Source: Trebouxia sp. TZW2008 (taxonomy: Eukaryota; Chlorophyta; Trebouxiophyceae; Trebouxiales; Trebouxiaceae). Taken from it: DNA of 40,266 nucleotides. Where the stretch lies: the NCBI GenBank assembly GCA_002118135.1, contig BDIU01000071.1, positions 1 through 40,266 on the forward strand, given 5' to 3'. The notes under the pieces are model-generated. The model was not told where the DNA came from. It saw only the letters and a program-made list of their open reading frames with translations, and made no database searches. Of this stretch, positions 1 to 9,700 are shown piece after piece. The stretch's first letter is position 1, and every line of letters starts with the position of its first letter. Both the position numbers and the translations under genes were made by a program.

Positions 1-63
1 GCAGCCTGTAGGCAAACACAAGTCATCATACAGCCCAAACTGCAGCACACACTGGTGCTTAAC

Positions 64-135
64 AGACCAGAAGAAAAGTCTACACAGTCAGGTGTCATAC
101 TGGGAGCCTCTGCCTATAGAGGCAGCCTGAGAGCT
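64..135. repeat. Dispersed repeat, copy A
   Basis: This stretch matches 16181-16250 with scattered mismatches. Both have the order CCAGA..GAAA.GTCTAC, GGTGTCATA or GGCGTCATA, then GGAGCCTCTG and AGAGGCAGC. Each copy holds a small palindrome: GCCTCT/AGAGGC here, GCCTCTG/CAGAGGC in the other. The shared hairpin suggests a mobile or once-mobile short element. I see no target-site duplication and no coding capacity. Confidence 0.6.
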
Positions 136-292
136 TGACGGCCCAATTGCTTGCTGCAGGATCATCAGTAAATGCAGTAAGACGTACAAGGGCACATGCA
201 CGGCATAAGTTTCTGCTTGCTGCATGCCTCAAGTGCACAGAAAACACATGTGGCTCAGTGCTCAATGGACACCGTCACTAACTATGTTGCAA

Positions 293-541
293 CATGCACT
301 CAGCTGAGCTCTGCATGCGCCATTAAGACTTCAATATGCAGACCAACTGGCAAAGCATGCACTCAGCTGAGCTCTGCATGCGCCATCAGAACTTATATAT
401 GCAGGCCAAACGGCAAAGCATGCATCTAGTGATGTCTGCATGCAACATAAGATCTTATGTATGCAGGTCAAGTGATGGGGCATGCACCCATCTGCCCCTT
501 GCATGCATGTCAGTGTATGCAGGCCAAGTGTTGATATGTGT
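293..541 (+). repeat. 63-bp tandem repeat, about four copies
   Basis: CATGCA-headed units start at 293, 356, 419 and 481, so the period is 63, 63 and 62 bp. Copies 1 and 2 are closest (both hold CACTCAGCTGAGCTCTGCATG); copies 3 and 4 are diverged. Because 63 is a multiple of three, an ORF stays open across the first copies as a Cys-containing 21-residue repeat, but it stops at 429 and lacks splice or protein support. I treat it as a minisatellite within an intron or flank of the minus-strand gene to its right. Confidence 0.85.
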
Positions 542-577
542 TTTGCTGTTGCAAGATGAAGCTTATGGTGTACTCAC

Positions 578-1976
578 CTGCAGCATGCCAACAGCTTGAG
601 AGCCTTGCCCTGGAAAAACAAAAGCCACAGGCGATGCCTGGATGCTGCCTTTTCCATCAGCATTGATGCTGTCTTGCTTGTTGCTTATTTCCTGCTTCTT
701 GGTTGTACCCTGCTTGTTGGTTGTTTCCTGTCTGTTGGTTGTTTCCTGCTTGTCTGCTGTTGCTGTGTCAGTGTTTGCATTTTCACGCCGAGCTTTCCTC
801 TCAGCTTTCCTGCGCTATTTGGCTTCTTTGTCCTTTGCACGCTTAATCTCCTCTGCAACACTGGCAATTGTTCATGTGGAACCCTTCATGCCATGACAGC
901 AGATAGACAACTGATGGAACCATGTATGACATGTACTACATCCAAAGTATCGCAATAAACACCTCATGATGCACAGTCCACTTGCGGGCCATGTGAGAGC
1001 CTTCACTGTATGCAACTATCTAATATTCACAACGCATGAAAGACAAAGTACAGAAGGCCAACTTCAGATGGCATCGGAGATGATGCCTCTCACTGCATCA
1101 AGCGTGCTTGCGACAGTACACAGTATACCTGGGTACGGGTGTTTGTAGTCTTTGGCCCATGTCTTGACTGTCTCTGGCCCATAGTCATACAGTGTCTGCC
1201 AACAACCAATATCAGGATGTGGTTCCCTGATCTTGGGAGTGTCTGCATACATTTTCTCAAGGTTCCTCAGCTTGTCCCGTACAACCTCGTCATCAGTGGC
1301 CATCTCTATGGGACATTTCCTTCCTGGGCTCAAGTATGGATCAAAGTCTTCTGAGAGAATGCTTGGGTCAGCGCCGCGACTCTGCAGCACCAATGAAATA
1401 GCACTAGTGATACAGCTATCAATGTCTGTCTGTGCTTGTGTGCATGTGCATGGCAATCAGCCTTAGCATAACCCTTGCTGATGTAGCAACTTATAGGGCT
1501 GCATCAGGATCTGAGGTGCACAGCAGCGACCCAGAGTGAAAGCCCTGAAGTGCCCTTGGTTGCTCTTGCAGTATAACGAATTTGGCAGTGATGTCAGTCA
1601 TATGCAGATACGCACAGACACAGACAGCAAAGCAAGGTCTTGGACACCTTACCAGGAGGTACTCGTAGATCTCCAGATAGCCGTCATATTGAGCCAGGCG
1701 GGCTGCCCTGTGCAACGCCGTCAGCCCTTTGTCGTCTCGCTGATTGACTTCTGCCCGGTTGTTTAGCAGGTGATGGATCATGTCCAATTGTCGGTATGTC
1801 GTGGCAAACTGGATTGGGGCCCCGGCGCCGTTGTCTTGAGTGATAAAATACGGATCGACCGCCATCACATGAAACAGGCGCTCGGGATCACCTAGACGGA
1901 CAGATCCGTAAAATTCCGTTGGCTGGTGTAGAGGCACAGGAGAATACCTGCCGGTGCCTGTCATGTCGCGAGGCAT
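578..1976 (-). CDS. Ankyrin-repeat protein joined to an acyl(malonyl)transferase start; 5' part, interrupted
   Basis: Three exons chain in phase on the minus strand: 1976-1653 (ATG at 1976), 1381-1129 and 852-578, with donors gtaagg, gtatac and gtgagt. Exons 1-2 encode ankyrin repeats (DDKGLTALHRAARLA, then SRGADPS) and a conserved-looking segment with PDIGCWQTLYDYG. Exon 3 encodes a charged Lys/Arg linker, four hexapeptide repeats of KQETTN type, then AFVFPGQGSQAVGML. FPGQGSQ is the N-terminal signature of FabD/malonyl-CoA:ACP transacylase domains. The next exon is not in the window, so the gene should continue past its left end. Oddity: codon 815-817 (minus) reads TAG between KDKEAK and RRKAERKA although exon 3 keeps phase at both ends. 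Either this allele is a pseudogene, or there is a base error, readthrough or unseen splicing. Ankyrin call sure; transferase call fairly sure from one motif. Confidence 0.72.
673..755 (-). repeat. 18-bp coding repeat (KQETTN hexapeptide)
   Basis: Within the third exon of the ankyrin gene an 18-bp unit, CAGGAAACAACCAAC plus a three-base Arg or Lys codon on the minus strand, repeats about four times with growing divergence. It encodes a polar Lys/Gln/Thr linker between the ankyrin part and the transferase motif, so its copy number would change only linker length. Confidence 0.75.
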
Positions 1977-2047
1977 ATTGAGAATGGGATGCAGGCTCGC
2001 GAAGCTTGCTCCTGTTTGTCGATCGCATAACGACGTGCGTAGCGATT

Positions 2048-2106
2048 ATTGTTGGCATCAAACTCGATATAATCATTGTTGGCATCAAACTCGATATATA
2101 TATATA
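2048..2106 (+). repeat. 27-bp tandem duplication followed by (TA)n
   Basis: The 24-base block starting ATTGTTGGCATCAAACTCG occurs at 2048-2071 and again at 2075-2098, then runs into a short TATATATATATA tract. It lies just upstream of the ankyrin gene start (ATG at 1976, minus strand) and just left of direct-repeat copy 1. No function can be read from it. Confidence 0.85.
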
Positions 2107-2119
2107 TTTGCAACACTGG

Positions 2120-2410
2120 CCACTGACCATAGGTTATTTCCCAGTGTAATGTAGGGTTTTGTCATGATTTGTCATCAAGGATGTGGGTCAGGTGTGTGTG
2201 CATGCCCTTACATAAATTCAAACCATCTGTTTTTCGAATTTGAAAACAGAAAGGTATCTGTCAGCCTGCAATCGAGACTAGTAACGCCAAGCTTAATAAT
2301 GGCATTTTCCTTAAAATAAAATGAAAACAGGAAGTGCAGTACTTAAGGCTCTACTTTTATACTTTATACCTTGATTTTCTAGAGAGAATCCAGTAAATAA
2401 TAGTAAAAGA
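2120..2410 (+). repeat. Diverged direct repeat, left copy (possible LTR-like)
   Basis: Begins CCACTGACCATAGG and shares, in the same order as 3016-3310, a GGTCAGG..GT motif, a GGCATTTTC/GGCCATTTTC block, TGAAAACA, CAGTACTTAAGG/CAGTACTCAAGG, CTACTT and AGAGAGAAT. The starts are 896 bp apart. The region is more AT-rich than the genes beside it and has no long ORF. It may be a degenerate short LTR element or a plain segmental duplication. Confidence 0.6.
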
Positions 2411-3015
2411 AGAGTCTGTAACGCCAAGCTTTTTGAGCTTTAGAGCTTTTTGGAACTCCTTTGTAGGATCTGTATTTTATCAGTAATCTGGGTCCTAGAG
2501 GAGTTGTTGCAGAAAGCATAAAGAAGCTAAAGGTACTTAAGTTTACTGATTAGGGAGGGCCCCCACACGAGGACCACCCCTGCTTATGCCGCGCTTGCTC
2601 TGACACACGCTGCACCCCATTTTGTTACATGGTCACGGTTTCAGATCTCTGTGCCAGACTTCCGCGCGACTGCATGTAGTCAAATCAGATTCTGAATCCT
2701 GCAACGTTTTGATTGGTTTTTCTGTGATGACTGTGATGCTATGGTGACCGCGTATGAGAATCTGAAAAAGCATTTAGAATTAGCCATTCGACAGGTGCAG
2801 TGACATAAATAGACAAAAGTTGTACGTACGTATACGACAGCTTTGAATTGAGGGACTTATTCGATTGGATAGAGCCGTCGAGGAAATACTAGGATACGAT
2901 AGGAATGACTCTTGATCAGATCGTACAATCACTCAACGGAATCTCAACAGCGACGCTCATAAGTATGTCCAGCCCACAGAAGAAAAGGGAGGTAAGAAAC
3001 AACCTCATACACCGA
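2411..3015. other. Non-coding spacer between the two direct repeats
   Basis: About 600 bp with no ORF of note on either strand. TAACGCCAAGCTT occurs at about 2418 and also inside the left repeat at about 2281. If the flanking repeats are LTRs this would be the internal part, but I found no convincing primer-binding site, polypurine tract or gag/pol coding. Confidence 0.5.
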
Positions 3016-3310
3016 CCACTGACCATAGGGTATTTCCAGCCTTATTCAGTGTTATGTCATGGTTTAGTGTTCTAGGGGTGAGTTAAGGTAGTCACATCAC
3101 TGCATGACTGATAGGGTCTGTTTTAAAGATTTGAGTCAGGTCGTTTTGCATACAATGAGTTTGACGCTATGTAATGCAGAGCTTGACAAGGCCATTTTCT
3201 TTATTTTTTATTGAAAACATGCAGTCCAGTACTCAAGGTACTACTTCTACTACTATACTCTAGTATTTTCCAGAGAGAATTTCAGTATATCATACAAATA
3301 CTTGCTCCTT
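3016..3310 (+). repeat. Diverged direct repeat, right copy (possible LTR-like)
   Basis: Partner of 2120-2410. The 5' 14 bases (CCACTGACCATAGG) are identical; the middle carries a longer insertion-like stretch, and the 3' part again matches (TGAAAACA..CAGTACT..AAGG, then CAGAGAGAAT). Divergence shows the event is old. 3311-3570 to its right shows nothing I can name. Confidence 0.6.
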
Positions 3311-3570
3311 AAAGAGAACGAGAAGCATTTATTTCCATCAGCACTCGTACTTTCCGACACGATCTGACTGCCACACCAGGTCATGCACAAGGACCAGCCA
3401 GCATCGACTTTGAGTCACGCTCTAGTTGTCAGGCCCTAGGTCATTTGACTCAACACAAAACAAGGCTGTACAAAGACTCAGCTGCTTGACTTACACGATC
3501 TACATGCAAGGATCATCTTTGAATTGCGGCACAGGTATGGGAAGCGTAGCACGTCTATGGTAAGCTAACC

Positions 3571-5340
3571 ATGACAAACATCGAAGAGGCTCGCAAAGCG
3601 GCTGGTGCTGAGCACGACTTGCAGACCATAATTCGAGTGCTGGAGGACAAGAATGTCGGCTTCAACCGCCAGGAAGCCGCTGCTGGTCCATTTGCAAGCA
3701 TGGATACAGCAGTGTTGACTGGCCTTAACGTCAGGTTGCGCAGTGTCATAAAGAGAGCATAAAGAGAGCAAGAGAGCAGGAAAATCCAGGCAGGCTCTCA
3801 AAGTCAACTCTGCTTTGCAGTGTTGTTACTTAGCATTTATGAGGAGTGCACTCTTCGCTTAGCCCTTGAGCAGAGTCACTGCAAACTGTTAGCCTCATTT
3901 GTGGCTTAAGGATTTGCTATTGATCTCACAGCATGTCTACAAGGCATTGCCAAACAGCAGAACCAGCACAACTTCTCTGCTGTGTATGTGTTGTTGAAGT
4001 TGCTGCAAGCCTGTGCTTTTACAACTCCATTCTTGACCAGTCATGATTGCGCCTGCAGGGCCTGCTGTTCTGCAACATGGAAGCCTAGGGGAAGGCGAGG
4101 TGGTTGTAAGCGTTCAAATGGAGTACAAGTCAAAGCAGTTGTAGGCAGCTCTGCTTGTGGATACAGGATGTGATATAGACATGAAGGTCCGTGGGCACAA
4201 CTGGGCCTATCTGTTGAGGGACAACTCATGCAGTTAGAGATGGGGCAGGCACACACAGGACAGGTTCAGCGTAGGTAAATCAGGGCAAATGTATTTTAGT
4301 GTAACAATGTTGCAAAAGTGCCAGTTGTACAAAGTTTGTGCGCCCCTCAGCATGGAAGCTAATGGGAGCATTCAACCTATGACAATAGGCTGACAAGTCT
4401 ATGTGTCATATGTTCCTATTGCAGCAAGCATGTTACACATGCAACCATGATTGCAATGAAAAAAACACATGTGTTGGATACACGCATCCCTCTGTGTACT
4501 TACAAAGTAGGGTGATTTTCTTTGCAGGGGGCTAGTGAAGACTGCGCTCTTGCTTGAGGGTGAAGGCAGCACTGTCATTCATGATCCAATGCGAACATCA
4601 TACTTGGAGGTGTACACAGATGTTGGAACTGCTGACCCAAGCAATGGAACCACTGCCATCACCAACTTGTCTCATCAGGAATCTGCAGGTAAATTCCATG
4701 GAGCAAAAATGGTGCAAGTGACCACTGTCATGTTGTATTGGTCTTCTGATCGCTTGTCGCCTTTGCAGATGCAAGTCCATTTGCCCTCATCATCAGGGTA
4801 CTATCACCTATCTGCAAAGGGAAGGACAAGAAGGGTTTGATGCTATTCTGGGTTCTCGAGGCATGCATAGGCTCAGATAGGGCATCAACAAGCACACAGG
4901 CCAACTTTACGTGAAAAGACGCATTGCTCACCGATTGTGAGATGCATCTCAGGTTTGGCTCTTTGACCTTCTCTTGTTCACCAGCTTGGCAGCTGATGGT
5001 ATTGGAGGTTCACTGCCAAGCTGCCAACATGCCGCAAGCTGGTTTGGTGTATGTACGTTTTTGTCAAATGTTGGTTAAGGTGTTGATTCAAAAGCTGGAA
5101 GTAGCTGCATTAGGCAATAGAGTCAATTTCAGCATTGCTATGGCTGTTCAGTGATCTGAGCAGCACCTGATTTTGTACAATGCTTTTCTGGCCGCCCTGT
5201 TTGCCCCAACAGAGTCTTGTCACACCCAGTCTGCACCACACACAGATTCAGAGAGGTCACCCACATCAACCGCACCTAGGCAGCATCATGACTTAAGGAG
5301 CGCTTATGCGGCAGCCACATCCAGACAAAGCCGCAGAATA
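3571..5340 (+). CDS. Hypothetical split gene, boundaries unsure
   Basis: I do not recognise this product. Three coding-like pieces lie on the plus strand. The first is 3571-about 3734 (ATG; includes LEDKNVGFNRQEAAAG and GPFASMDTAVLTGLN). The second is about 4528-4689, after a TTTGCAG acceptor (VKTALLLEGEGSTVIHDP, YLEVYTDVGTADPSNGTT). The third starts at about 4770, after another TTGCAG (ASPFALIIRVLSPICKG). The second can end at GCAG|gtaaat and join the third; the first can join the second through an AG|gttgcg donor. A basic Ser/Arg-rich stretch at 5212-5335 may be a C-terminus. Ordinary polar residue content and matching splice borders argue for a real gene, but no domain is visible and the end is not settled. 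Confidence 0.3.
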
Positions 5341-5519
5341 AAGTATTTGTGTTCTCTTCGGATTTTTCCCCACAGTCCATACTACCATCACTTGTTCTGC
5401 ACGTTCAACTGGACACGTTGCATTGAGATGGCGTGAGATTCAGCATTTGATCATGCAGCAGTCTTACACCTGATGAGCTCTTTGTGTTTTTGGCTGCAAG
5501 CCTACAGGGCCACTGCGTC

Positions 5520-6123
5520 TCAGTCAACCCCTCAAAATGTCCGTTTCCCCCCCCCCCACACCTCCATGTGACGCATGGTCAGTACTTTACTAAAGTTTAC
5601 GAAGGATCACTGTGAGCTTGACCTGCATCCTCACTGAGATTGCAGCCGATTTTCTTGTGCCAGAGGCGCGCCCCTTGTCCTCAAGTCTCTCCCAAAGTTC
5701 ATGTTATTTTCGCAGCCAGATGTCCTGAGCGCTCGTCTTGCATTTGCTAATGGCAGCACCTTACATTGATTGTACACAGCATATGTCTAGCAGCAGTCTC
5801 ATACGGTATGCTTAATTTGTAATTTTCATCTCAGTGTCATGCTGCAGAGGAACAGCGTCTTCTCCAATCATTGTGTGATTTGCATGCATCAGAGCCATAA
5901 TGTCATCTCTTAATTTGGCTCTGCTGCGCTTTATGAATGAGGCAAATGGAATGTTGCAATCTTCTGCAAGCTGTGCAGTAGAATATTACAAACAGCTCGC
6001 TGCATGGCCATGGGTGGCGATGGAAAGTCACCTCGCTGTCGCAGAGGGTCCACATCACAGCGTTCCATGACAGACAGTTGAGAGGTCGACACAAGATCGC
6101 GTAGCGGACACGGTGCGCGCAAG
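5520..6123. other. Intergenic stretch with poly(C) tract
   Basis: Holds a run of about 13 C at 5547-5559 and no supported gene. Short ORFs on both strands overlap each other and start at TTG or inside other frames. Base composition turns more GC-rich with many CpG from about 5990, which may mark a promoter region. Confidence 0.4.
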
Positions 6124-6492
6124 ATGTGCTCCGTGATCGGCGGTAAGCTACGGAAGCTGACTAACTCCGTAAACCGACTGGCTGTACATTCCGCCGGTCT
6201 GGCAAAACCGACTGATGCGTTCAAGCTTCAAATTGGAAAACGACAGGCGCATGCAAGGCGTCTGTTTCGCAGCAAACCATCTCGACTGCAAAAGAAGTTG
6301 GTGCTCGCAATACGCTCTTCAGCCACTGAAACAGAGCTGCAGGTGCTGCAGCGTGCCGCGCTACTGCCTATACGGGCGCGACAGGGTCACAGTGTGCACG
6401 GCACCTTTGAATCTTGCGTTCCCTTGAAGGCATCGTGCGTCGGCGCAACACCGACGTTGGTTCAATCACTCAAGGTGTCTATTTTGCGATAA
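6124..6492 (+). CDS. Unrecognised 122-codon ORF upstream of the GH128 gene
   Basis: An ATG-started ORF of 122 codons encodes a very basic protein (many Arg and Lys, few acidic residues), with no motif I know. It ends about 260 bp before the GH128 start. No splice partner or conserved segment is visible, and a minus-strand ORF overlaps its start. It could be a short basic protein, part of a 5' leader, or chance. I list it only because it starts at ATG and lies in a CpG-richer stretch between repeats and gene. Confidence 0.15.
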   Translation: MCSVIGGKLRKLTNSVNRLAVHSAGLAKPTDAFKLQIGKRQAHARRLFRSKPSRLQKKLVLAIRSSATETELQVLQRAALLPIRARQGHSVHGTFESCVPLKASCVGATPTLVQSLKVSILR

Positions 6493-6753
6493 CCTCAGTA
6501 CGCTTTGTTGGTTGCACAGTGCGGCCACTTGATGCGCGCCTGCAGGTGTGCATGGCTGACATGCACAGCTTTCAAAAGTGGTCAGGCGCTGAATGTTCTC
6601 ATGTTGTAGGCGTCAACATTGCTCTCGATGCAGGACGTACCGGAGGGTTGAAGGGCAAGCCGCAGCACTCTCCTCGAAGATTCGCTAATAAATCTTGATC
6701 CTTGAAAATCTTGCTTGGCAGAACCAGGACATTCAAGCCGGCTAGGCTTCCCG

Positions 6754-9700
6754 ATGGGCGACGCGTTTTGCCGCACGCTCTGCTGCCTGATTGCACTGGC
6801 TTGCATCCTGAACCAGCCCGCTGATTGCCTCTCGAGGGACGAGCGTGCAAGATGGCTTCGGAGCTTCCTGGACTCAAACCATGAACAGGTCAGCTGGATG
6901 CACCAATGCGTAGAATACATGCTGATGTCCAACTCTGGGGCGCTGCTGCCTGCTTGTTTGTGTCCGGTGACGTAAATCGCAAGCGAATGCACGCCTCAGC
7001 CAGTAGTTGAGTGGATCTGCTCAAGTGTAATGCGTTGTCTGCTATGCTGCTGCTGCCGGTCAGTGTTGCATGCTTGCTGTAACTGTGCTACGTGTGCATC
7101 TCAGGCACTTGAGGGTGGCAGCGACTCCAGGCCTGCGTCCCACATCATGCGTTCATTGGCTCAAACAAGTGGCACGTCCCTTGAGTCTACAGCTTTTCCA
7201 CAACCTGGCTCATCATCATCACAGCAGACCGCCTCATCAGAATCTACAGCTTTCCCTTCACCTCCACCCCCAGTAGCATCAACCACTGCAGCTGCTTCTG
7301 CCGCTGTGCAGACAGGTTCTGCCACCTTGCCTAATCCCTCCTTCATGAATGCACAACCGCCTGTGTACCTGTTCACCTCCGCACCCATAGGGCAACCATC
7401 AGCAGCCAGGTTTCCGGCTGTCTCTTCACCCCCGCCACCCATCACAGTTCCTGAGCTATCATCCTCTGTGTTGCCGCCACCACCACCACCGCCAACTTCT
7501 CTTGAGTCTACAATAGTTCCCCCTTCGCCCTCTCCTAACACTGCACCCCCTTTGTCACCCGCCTCAACACCCTCACCAGAAACCCCTGCTGCTGTTGAGT
7601 CTGTTGCCAACCCTCCACCCCCAACCTCAATGGAATCCACGACAGCCTACCCATCGCCATCACCCAACACAGCGCCACCGCTTTCGCCACAAGTACCACC
7701 TTCGCCTGACTCTGCTGCTGCAGTTGAGTCTGTCAGCACTCCACCATCTCTTGAGTCTACAGCATTCACTACCCCCGCATCACCACCACCAACCTCTCTT
7801 GAGTCAACAGCCTTCTACTCACCACCACCACCATCATCATCAGTCACTTATGGTCAGTCACCTCCTTCTCCTACCTCTTCTTCTGCTGCCTCAGCTGCTG
7901 TTGGGACACCAACCACTGCCTCACCACCTCCACCTTCCCTTGAATCCACCGCTTTCTACTCTCCTCCACCGCCCGCTTCTTTCTCACCCCCTCAATCACC
8001 ACCTTCCCCTGCAGCGTCAGCATCTGAGTCATCAGCCTCATCAGTAACTTCAGCCCAGTCAACAGCTGCAACAGAATCAGCGCCAACTACCACAACACCA
8101 ACAGCTCCTTCTTTGGAGTCGACTGCCTTTTACTCACCCCCGCCACCTGCCTCTTCAGCTGCTGCAGAAGCTGCTGCTGTCACTTCATCAACCCCTGTAG
8201 CATCTCCTCAAGCACGGTCCTTGGAGTCAACTGCCTTCTACTCGCCCCCACCACCTGCCTCTTCAGCTGCTGCAGAAGCTGCTGCTGTCACTTCATCAAC
8301 CCCAATAGCGTCTCCTCAAGCACAGTCCTTGGAGTCAACTGCTTTCTACTCACCCCCACCACCAGCTTCTGCAAGCACTGCAGCAACTGCAAGCGCTACA
8401 ACTGCAGCAGTGAGCCACTGTCCTTTATGCAATCACGCTGCTGCCTGCTGTTTGTCTGCAAGGTCTGTTTGCATGGTTTCAGCACTCCAAGGCCTGCAAG
8501 CAATGCAGCAACTGCAAGCTCTGTAAGCACCACTGGAACATTGTGCGTCTGTGCAGATGGTTTGCTGCCTGCTACTTGTTAGTGCTGTTTGCTGCGTGCC
8601 TTTTGTCTATGGTGTTTGCTGCCTGCTATTTGTCTGTGGTCTTATTGCCTGCCGTTGTTTGATATGTTTGCCGCCTGCTGTTTGTCTGCAAGCTTGTTTG
8701 CATGGTTGCAGCACCCTAAGTCCTGCAAGCTGGCTTGTGCTGCAAGCACTGCAGCAACTGCAAGCGCTACAAATGCAGCAGTGAGTCGCGTTCCCTCTGT
8801 GCAGTCATGCAGCTGCCTGCTGTTTGTCTGCAGTCCTACTGCCTACTGTCTGTCTGTGGACTTTGTTTGTATTGTGTAAGCAGACTGAGTCCTGCAGTCT
8901 GCCTTATGTTGAGACGCTGCAACTTTGTTAGACATGAATACAGTGCACATGAAGGCTGTCCTGGCTTGCTGATGCCAATTGCGTGCACATCCCAGCAAAG
9001 TCGTCCGCAAGCAAACTCTGCTTGGCATATGAACAACCTGTCAAGCTCATGGCAGCATCAATGAAGCAGAGTGAATCAGTGTTAGTCAGCGCAGGCATTT
9101 ACTCTCTTGCTGCATGTTCTGTTTGCCGCAAGGCATTGACTTTCCCTTGTTGCTTGAAGCGATGCTTCAGTAATCAGCCTCCATAGTAAAGAGAAGATGG
9201 TTGCATCAGATAGTCAAGCCGCCCAAAATGCTGTCCTTCCATGTCTCTCAGATGCTATACCGATGTGTTGTGTTAGCCTGCAGGGTGGCGCAACATCTTG
9301 CATTGCCTTGACATCCAACACCTAAACCCACATGCTGTGTTGCCTTGCAGGGCTGCAGCGGCAATTGCAAGAAGGGTATAATCTTTGACTACTTCTTTCA
9401 CAGCCTAGACAGTAAAGTCAAGACAACTGAGTCAGATGATCAAGCCACTTACGTATGGTGTTGTCTTGCAGCGGCAAGAAGGATACAGTGTTTGACTACT
9501 CCTTCCAGTACGGCTCTGCAGTGTAGCTTACTGGCGCTGACTGCTGGATCAACTATGATGCCTATGTTGCCAGTTCCATCACGAGCGTGCACATCACATC
9601 ACATGCTGTGCTGCCTTGTAGGGTTGCAGCGGCAAGAAGGGCATAGTGTTTGACTATTTCTTCCAGTATGGCCCTGCAGTGCAGCTCACTGGCGCTGACT

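Noticed and set aside
7161..7640. 159-codon Gly-rich minus-strand ORF
   Set aside because: It is the antisense shadow of the Pro-rich exon (CCN read backward gives Gly codons).
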